Positions 58,700-64,000 of a DNA stretch of 64,000 nucleotides are shown here, piece by piece. Positions within the stretch are counted from its first letter, which is position 1. Each line of letters opens with the position of its first letter. The notes below the pieces were generated by a model, which saw only the letters and a list, made by a program, of their open reading frames with translations, was not told the DNA's origin and did not search any database. A program made the translations under genes and the position numbers. This DNA is from Comamonas sp. lk. GTDB lineage: Bacteria; Pseudomonadota; Gammaproteobacteria; Burkholderiales; Burkholderiaceae_C. The DNA is taken from contig NZ_UOOB01000002.1 in assembly GCF_900564145.1 (NCBI RefSeq), positions 124,001 to 188,000 on the forward strand, read 5' to 3'.

Positions 58700-58716
58700 A
58701 TGAGCTCCTTGTGCCT

Positions 58717-60360
58717 TTAACCGATCACGCGGGTGGCGGTTTCGTCAAGCTTGGGCGGGGTTTCAAACGTGTGGAAAGGTGCAGGCGACGGTACTTCCCA
58801 CTCCAGGCCTTCTGCCGCTTCCCAGGGCTTTTGTGGCGCTTTCTCGCCCTTGCCGCGCATGGCGGGAATCACCACGAACACGAAGAAGTACACCTGCATC
58901 AGACCGAAGCCGAAGCCGCCGATGGAGGCCACCATGTTGAAGTCTGCAAACTGCATGGGATAGTCGGCATAGCGACGCGGCATGCCGGCCAGACCCAGGA
59001 AGTGCATGGGAAAGAAGGTGACGTTGAAGAAGATCAACGAGCCCCAGAAATGGATGCGGCCGCGGGTTTCGGAATACATCACGCCCGTCCATTTAGGCGC
59101 CCAGTAGTAATAAGCGGCGAACATGGAGAACAGCGATCCCGCCACCAACACATAGTGGAAGTGGGCCACCACGTAATAGGTGTCCTGCAGCTGGATGTCG
59201 ATGGGCGCCATGGACAAAATCAGGCCGGTAAAGCCGCCCATGGTGAACACGAAGATGAAGCCCACGGCAAACAGCATGGGGGTTTCAAAACTCATGGAGC
59301 CGCGCCACATGGTGGCCGTCCAGTTGAACACCTTCACCGCCGTTGGCACGGAGATCAGCATGGTCGCGTACATGAAGAACAGCTGACCCGTGACCGGCAT
59401 GCCGGTGGTGAACATGTGGTGCGCCCACACGATGAAGGACAGGATGGCAATCGCTGCCACGGCATAGACCATGGAGGTGTAGCCGAACAGACGCTTGCGG
59501 CTGAAGGCGGGCACTATCTGGCTGACGATGCCGAAGGCCGGCAAGATCATGATGTAGACCTCGGGGTGACCGAAGAACCAGAAGATGTGTTGGTACATCA
59601 CAGGATCGCCACCACCAGCGGGGTTGAAGAAGCTGGTGCCGAAATGGCGGTCGGTCAGCGTCATGGTGATGGCGCCGGCCAGCACCGGCATCACGGCAAT
59701 CAGCAGATAGGCGGTGATCAGCCAGGTCCAAGCAAACATGGGCATCTTCATCAGCGTCATGCCGGGTGCGCGCATGTTCAGAATGGTGACGATGATGTTG
59801 ATCGCCCCCATGATGGAGGAGGCGCCCATGATGTGCATGGCAAAGATGCTGGTGTCCATGGACGGGCCCATCTGCAGCGTCAGCGGCGCATACAGCGTCC
59901 AGCCTGCGGCAGGAGCACCACCGGGCATGAAGAACGAACCCACCAGCATGGCGCCGGCCGGAATCAGCAACCAGAAGCTGAAGTTGTTCATGCGGGCAAA
60001 GGCCATGTCGGAAGCGCCGATCTGCAGCGGCAGCATCCAGTTCGCAAAGCCCACAAAGGCCGGCATGATGGCGCCGAACACCATGATCAGACCGTGCATG
60101 GTGGTGAGCTGGTTGAACAGCTCGGGGTTGACGATCTGCAGGCCGGGCTCGAACAGCTCGGCACGGATCAGCATGGCCAGAATGCCCCCCACCATCAGCA
60201 TGGCGAACGCAAACAGCAGGTACATCGTGCCGATGTCCTTGTGATTGGTGGCGAACAGCCAGCGACGCCAACCCGTGGGCATGGCGTGGTGGTGATCATC
60301 GTGCGCATGGTCATGACCATGATCCGCAGCTGCGTGGGCGGGAGGTACTACGGCGCTCAT
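58717..60360 (-). CDS. ctaD: Cytochrome c oxidase subunit I
   Basis: The 547-residue catalytic subunit with twelve membrane helices. Seen are WLFATNHKDIGTMYLLFA, HPEVYIMILPAFGIVSQIV (the CuB His and the Tyr crosslinked to it), the His pair in VWAHHMFTTG, and HFHYVLVAG. The haem a, haem a3 and CuB ligands are all in place. Ends with a proline-rich tail. It follows coxB by 35 bp in the operon. Confidence 0.96.
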   Translation of the reverse strand: MSAVVPPAHAAADHGHDHAHDDHHHAMPTGWRRWLFATNHKDIGTMYLLFAFAMLMVGGILAMLIRAELFEPGLQIVNPELFNQLTTMHGLIMVFGAIMPAFVGFANWMLPLQIGASDMAFARMNNFSFWLLIPAGAMLVGSFFMPGGAPAAGWTLYAPLTLQMGPSMDTSIFAMHIMGASSIMGAINIIVTILNMRAPGMTLMKMPMFAWTWLITAYLLIAVMPVLAGAITMTLTDRHFGTSFFNPAGGGDPVMYQHIFWFFGHPEVYIMILPAFGIVSQIVPAFSRKRLFGYTSMVYAVAAIAILSFIVWAHHMFTTGMPVTGQLFFMYATMLISVPTAVKVFNWTATMWRGSMSFETPMLFAVGFIFVFTMGGFTGLILSMAPIDIQLQDTYYVVAHFHYVLVAGSLFSMFAAYYYWAPKWTGVMYSETRGRIHFWGSLIFFNVTFFPMHFLGLAGMPRRYADYPMQFADFNMVASIGGFGFGLMQVYFFVFVVIPAMRGKGEKAPQKPWEAAEGLEWEVPSPAPFHTFETPPKLDETATRVIG

Positions 60361-60395
60361 ATTCTTTTCTCCAATCGGTCTTCAGTACCTGTGGC

Positions 60396-61664
60396 TTACT
60401 GTGCAGCGGCGGCTGCAGGCGTGGCTGCCGCAGCAGGCTGATCAGGGGCTGCAGCTGGCGCCGCAGCACTGCCACCGCCTTCGGGAAACTTGCCGCTACG
60501 CGCCATCACGAATTGCGCGGGTTGCACCAGCTGGCCGGTGTGGTTGCTCCAGTGGTTCTTGGCAAAAGTCACCACGGCCGCCAGATCGGTGTCGCTGAGC
60601 TGCTTCCAGGCAGGCATGGCACCGTTGGCACGGCCTTCCAGCACCGCATGCATCATGTCGGCCGTTGCGCCCAGCACGACCGGACTGCCGTCCAGAGCCT
60701 TGATGGGACCTGCGCCCTTGCCATTAGCCTGGTGACAGGCTGCGCAGTTGGCGGCATAGACTTTTTCGCCACGGGCCACCAGATCGGCCAGCACCCAGAC
60801 CTTGTTGGGATCATCCTGTTTGGCAGCCAGCTTTTTTTGCTCGTCAGCCACCCAGGCGGTGTAGTCAGCGGCAGACAGCACCTTCACATGGATAGGCATG
60901 TAAGCGTGTTCCTTGCCGCACAGCTCGGCACACTGTCCGTAGTAGTCGCCGGCTTTCTCGGCCTTGAACCAGGTGTCGCGCACAAAGCCAGGAATCGCGT
61001 CCTGCTTGATGCCGAAGGCCGGCACCATGAAGGAGTGAATCACATCGTTGGCGGTGGTGATGATGCGGATCTTCTTGCCCATGGGCACGACCAGCGGCTT
61101 GTCGACCTTGAGCAGATAGTCATTGGGGGCGGCAGAGACATTGCCGCTGTCGGACATGGCGCGGTGGCCGCTGTCCAGCGTGGAGACGAAGCTCAGGCCC
61201 TCGCCTTCGCCATTGAGGTAGTCATAGCCCCACTTCCACTGATAGCCGGTCGCCTTGATGGTCAGGTCGGCATTGGTCGTGTCCTTTTGCGCCACCAGCA
61301 CCTTGGTGGCAGGCAGGGCCATGATGATGACGATGATGAAGGGGACGATGGTCCAGGCCAGCTCCACCTTTACCGACTCATGAAAGTTCGCGGCCTTGGC
61401 GCCCTTGGATTTGCGGTGCTTCCAGATGGAATAGAACATCACCGCAAACACGCCGACAAAGATCAGCGTGCAGATGATGAGCATCATCCAGTGCAGATTG
61501 TGCTGCTCCACCGCAATGCGGGTGACGGGCGGGTGCAGATTGAGCTGGTTGACCGCAGGCCCTCCCGGCAAATCCTGCGCAGCATGCGCCAAAGAACTAC
61601 CCCATGCCGCCAAGGTCAAACTCCAGGGAACCAGCTTGGTGGAAATGTTTTTCATCGTTTTCAC
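60396..61664 (-). CDS. coxB: Cytochrome c oxidase subunit II with fused cytochrome c domain
   Basis: A 422-residue subunit II. Signal peptide (1-29), two membrane helices (about 56-80 and 98-123), then the CuA domain with ligands H210, C245, C249, H253 and M256 in CAELCGKEHAYM. Residues about 290-385 add a class I cytochrome c domain with C307-x-x-C310-H311 (CAACHQ) and a methionine ligand in the GAMPAWKQL segment. The end is an Ala/Pro-rich tail. This is a caa3-like subunit II. Position 1 of the cox operon. Confidence 0.95.
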   Translation of the reverse strand: MKTMKNISTKLVPWSLTLAAWGSSLAHAAQDLPGGPAVNQLNLHPPVTRIAVEQHNLHWMMLIICTLIFVGVFAVMFYSIWKHRKSKGAKAANFHESVKVELAWTIVPFIIVIIMALPATKVLVAQKDTTNADLTIKATGYQWKWGYDYLNGEGEGLSFVSTLDSGHRAMSDSGNVSAAPNDYLLKVDKPLVVPMGKKIRIITTANDVIHSFMVPAFGIKQDAIPGFVRDTWFKAEKAGDYYGQCAELCGKEHAYMPIHVKVLSAADYTAWVADEQKKLAAKQDDPNKVWVLADLVARGEKVYAANCAACHQANGKGAGPIKALDGSPVVLGATADMMHAVLEGRANGAMPAWKQLSDTDLAAVVTFAKNHWSNHTGQLVQPAQFVMARSGKFPEGGGSAAAPAAAPDQPAAAATPAAAAAQ

Positions 61665-62246
61665 TTACCTCTAAGCCTCGGGTTATCCGCTAGCTCACAC
61701 CCGCTGCAGCCCCTGCGGACCGCGCGCCGTGAAACTCACACTCTCTTGCAAACTACACCGCAGCATGCATCAAAGTTTGATAGCAATGTCTGCGCGCATT
61801 CACTAATACGAGCACCAGGAACTCATGCCAGCGGCGCGCCCGAAAGCGCTGTCGCACGGCTTTTTGCGAACTACAAAAAAGGCAGGCCTGCGGCATGAAA
61901 AATCCATGCGCAAGCCGAACTGACAAAGCAGCCCAAAACAAGAAAAGGGACGAGAAGAACGCCGCATCAGCCACGGGGCCGAAGCAGCCAGCGCAGATGC
62001 AGCAACACGGCCTACATCCGGCTTTCGGTGATGATCCATCGAGAGAACTGACAGCCGTTGAACCCGCTGGCCAGTCCCCTTGGCAAAGCGAAACACCCTA
62101 CATCTCCCCTGGCAGCCCTCGGGCCAGCCTTTGTTTTGTCTTTCCAGCCGGAGAGAAGCCGGAAAGCGACGCTGCTATCGATTCAAGAACTGGGGAAATT
62201 GTAGGCAGCTTTGTGTTTTCTCAATGACCGGAAAACGACAATTGGG
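61665..62246. other. Promoter region of the cox operon without a supportable gene
   Basis: A 582-bp stretch between coxB and the BioC-like gene. Open frames at 61753-61974 (minus) and 61895-62227 (plus) lack Shine-Dalgarno, family pattern and normal composition. A TTTGATAGCAATGTCTGCGCG piece at about 61777 resembles the dispersed element. The cox promoter must lie in its left part on the minus strand; I see no convincing boxes. Plus-strand 62137-62157 has a weak GCCGG...CCGGC dyad. Confidence 0.45.
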
Positions 62247-63155
62247 CTATCGCAAACCCGTGTTGCGCGACTGGTGCAGCATGGCACGCATGTCCTGCAA
62301 GGACACCGAGCTATTGGCCTCCAGCCTCACCTTGGGCTGGGGTTTGTAAGCGTGACCGTAGACGATTTCGAAGGTCAAAGACAATTGACCGTCGGCCTGC
62401 TTGTCACGCCACTTCTCGGCCATTGCGGCTTCAAGACGCGCCAGCCACTGGCGGCCTCGCAAGCCGGCAAAACGGGCCGGGTGCAGATTACGCCCCAACT
62501 CGCGCAGCTCCTGCAGCAGCCGCTGCGGCGTGGCAAAAGTGAGGGTGATGTGCTCCATGTCCATCACCGGCTCGCTGAAGCCGGAATGCACCAGCATGTC
62601 ACCCCAGTCATGCATGTCCGTGAAGCTGTGACCTGCCGGGCCCAGGCCCAGATCGGCATAGAGACGATGCAGCTGGCGCACCGTATCCGGCCCCAGGCAG
62701 GAGAACATCACATAGCCGTCGATCTTGAGCAGCTTGTGCCATTGTTCGATCAGCGTCTGCGGATCGCCTGCGGTGTGCAGCAGCATATTGGCCCAGAGCA
62801 TGTCCATGCTGGCGTCCGCAGGTTGTGCCACCTGCACGCCAGCGCCCTTCCAGCGCGCCATCTGCCACCAGCGGCTGCCCAGCTTTTCCTGCGCCAGCAG
62901 CTGGCGTGCCGCCACAGGCTCATACACCGTGCATTCGGCCTGTGGATAGCGTTCACGTAGCAGATCGTGGGCCTGTATGCCGCCGCGCACGGGCTCCCAA
63001 TGGCACCAGTGCTCGGGCGGCTTGACGATCCATTCCAGACGCTGCTGCATGCGGCTGGCCACCTCCTCATGCAGCCAGGGTGCCTGCGCCGGTGCGGCCT
63101 CGTGCCAGCGACGGGCGGCTACAGGGTCAATGGTGGGAGGCAGCTGATGGGACAT
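62247..63155 (-). CDS. BioC-like methyltransferase domain protein
   Basis: A 302-residue protein of the malonyl-ACP O-methyltransferase family: residues 1-65 (PTIDPVAARRWHEAAPAQAPWLHEEVASRMQQRLEWI, in parts) match the BioC start, and FSCLGPDTVRQL, FTDMHDWGDMLVHSGFSEPVMDMEHITLTF match its C-terminal half. The SAM motif I is poor: DLLRERYPQAECTVYEPVA in place of D-x-G-x-G-x-G. BioC starts pimeloyl synthesis for biotin by masking malonyl-ACP as a methyl ester. With the weak motif, loss of activity or another role is possible; no other bio gene adjoins. Confidence 0.7.
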   Translation of the reverse strand: MSHQLPPTIDPVAARRWHEAAPAQAPWLHEEVASRMQQRLEWIVKPPEHWCHWEPVRGGIQAHDLLRERYPQAECTVYEPVAARQLLAQEKLGSRWWQMARWKGAGVQVAQPADASMDMLWANMLLHTAGDPQTLIEQWHKLLKIDGYVMFSCLGPDTVRQLHRLYADLGLGPAGHSFTDMHDWGDMLVHSGFSEPVMDMEHITLTFATPQRLLQELRELGRNLHPARFAGLRGRQWLARLEAAMAEKWRDKQADGQLSLTFEIVYGHAYKPQPKVRLEANSSVSLQDMRAMLHQSRNTGLR

Positions 63156-63213
63156 GACGGTGCGTGCAGACAGATTGACAGAAGGCGCAAGGCCGCTGCC
63201 ATAAAGGGAAACA

Positions 63214-63978
63214 ATGCGGCGCGAGTATATTGATTCCATGCCCAACCTTCATGCGACATGGCTTTCGCGCCTGCGCCAGCCCTGGGATGCGGCCTTGCAG
63301 GCTTTGCCCAGCCAGTGCGCCGTGTGCAGACGCTGGCCAGCCGAGCGCCTATGCGCCGACTGCCTTGCGCGCTGGACCCAGGCCAGCCACCGCTGTCTGC
63401 GTTGCGCTCTGCACCTGCCAGCACCGACTCCGCTTTGCGGGGCCTGCCTCCGGCAGCCGCCAGCGCTGGCCGCCTGTGTGGCGGCCGTGGACTATGCCTA
63501 TCCATGGCAGCAGCTGATTGGCGACTTCAAATTCAGGGCCGATATCGGGCTGGCCCGCAGCCTGGGCCGCTTGTTGCCCGAACATGCACCTGCACAACCG
63601 CTGCTGCAGAGCTGCGATGCACTGATACCCGTACCCTCTTCCGCCAGACGCCTGCGCGAGCGCGGCTTTGACCATACCTTGCTGCTGGCGCGCGCGCTGA
63701 GTCGCCAGTTATCCTTCTCACTGGAAATTCGCTCTCACGCCGTGCAGCGCCAGCACACCGATATGCCGCAGCACGTGCTGAGCCGTCATCAGCGCTTGCG
63801 CCAGCTGCGCGGCGTTTTTCAGGTCGCACCTGCGCATGCCGAGGCGATCAAAAGCCAGCACCTGCTGCTGTTTGACGACGTGATGACCACCGGCGCCACG
63901 CTGAACGCCCTGGCAGGCAGCCTGCTCCAGGCCGGAGCCGCCTCGGTGTCGGCCCTGGTCATCGCCAGAACACCGTGA
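63214..63978 (+). CDS. comF: ComF-family protein (phosphoribosyltransferase fold)
   Basis: A 254-residue ComF/GntX protein. The N-terminal zinc ribbon has four CxxC pairs (CAVC, CADC, CLRC, CGAC; about residues 36-76). The phosphoribosyltransferase-like domain ends with the PRPP motif LLLFDDVMTTGATL. ComF acts in DNA uptake competence in naturally transformable species, in contact with the ComFA/PriA machinery; GntX-type members serve other roles. Start chosen at ATG 63214 with AAGGGAA upstream; ATG 63238 is the other option. It is divergent from the BioC-like gene, 58 bp apart, a pair seen often in Betaproteobacteria. Confidence 0.85.
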   Translation: MRREYIDSMPNLHATWLSRLRQPWDAALQALPSQCAVCRRWPAERLCADCLARWTQASHRCLRCALHLPAPTPLCGACLRQPPALAACVAAVDYAYPWQQLIGDFKFRADIGLARSLGRLLPEHAPAQPLLQSCDALIPVPSSARRLRERGFDHTLLLARALSRQLSFSLEIRSHAVQRQHTDMPQHVLSRHQRLRQLRGVFQVAPAHAEAIKSQHLLLFDDVMTTGATLNALAGSLLQAGAASVSALVIARTP

Positions 63979-64000
63979 TGGTCTTGCTCCCGATCTGCGC

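Noticed and set aside
58687..60441. A 584-residue plus-strand frame opposite ctaD
   Set aside because: His/Gly/Gln-rich shadow of a certain gene, same cause as above.
61895..62227. A 110-residue plus-strand frame in the coxB/BioC gap
   Set aside because: No ribosome-binding site, no family pattern, low hydrophobic order and odd composition; treated as non-coding.
1..64000. tRNA, rRNA, CRISPR array, phage or transposase genes
   Set aside because: I looked in the intergenic spaces and for the usual protein families and saw none. A dedicated tRNA or covariance-model search could still find a small RNA I missed.

Overview
The window is a chromosomal stretch of a high-G+C betaproteobacterium. 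Gene content and order point to Comamonadaceae, most likely Comamonas or a close relative: coaD-rsmD-M16-M16-ftsY, rhodanese-grxC-secB-gpsA, the coxB-ctaD-ctaG-coxC-SURF1-ctaB-SCO block with two small accessory proteins, the DUF1328/DUF883/BON set, and dispersed AGCGCTT/ATAGC hairpin elements between genes. I see no rRNA, tRNA, CRISPR array, phage or insertion sequence. Most of the window is core genome. The organism assignment rests on recognition of sequence, not on a search.

Layout. 1-5 kb: end of a 4-oxalocrotonate/CHMI-type isomerase gene, tapT, YiaA-type and unknown membrane proteins, a DUF4274 protein, and folate genes pabB-pabC. 5-9.6 kb: Crp/Fnr regulator, panB-DUF2004-panC, an interrupted small gene, and a MaoC hydratase. 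9.5-17 kb: accessory genes under LysR regulators, namely an EamA exporter, a GST-LLM oxidoreductase-GNAT operon facing its LysR across an inverted-repeat promoter region, and a SulP transporter. 17-25.5 kb: lysR-like/lysA pair, gpsA-secB-grxC-rhodanese operon, gpmA, ctpA, moeB. 25.5-29 kb: a damaged two-component locus (two response-regulator heads joined tail to tail, next to an intact CHASE3 histidine kinase), then three small envelope/stress proteins. 29-36 kb: zinc metallopeptidase, coaD, rsmD, a pair of M16 proteases, ftsY, cutA. 36-41.5 kb: MarR-aldolase-ketopantoate reductase operon with a perfect MarR palindrome, and an IorAB-type molybdenum hydroxylase. 41.9-46 kb: Fur-box-preceded FecI/FecR/TonB-receptor iron signalling cassette. 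46.3-47.3 kb: rpoH behind a sigma-E-type promoter overlapped by a perfect CIRCE operator. 48.6-53.2 kb: a compact unnamed lipid-modification operon (fatty acid hydroxylase superfamily, desaturase, KAS III fused to a haem-oxygenase-like diiron domain, unknown protein). 53.2-61.7 kb: complete aa3/caa3 cytochrome oxidase operon with haem O synthase, SURF1, SCO and CtaG. 62.2-64 kb: BioC-like methyltransferase and ComF.

The strongest candidates for something new are (a) the 48.6-53.2 kb operon, whose central enzyme joins an intact Cys-His-Asn ketoacyl synthase III to a putative diiron oxidase domain; (b) the double control of rpoH by sigma-E and HrcA seen in 39 bp; (c) the deletion that fused two convergent response regulators and left a histidine kinase without an adjacent output protein; and (d) a 21-bp repeat-like insertion that puts an in-frame stop in a small gene.
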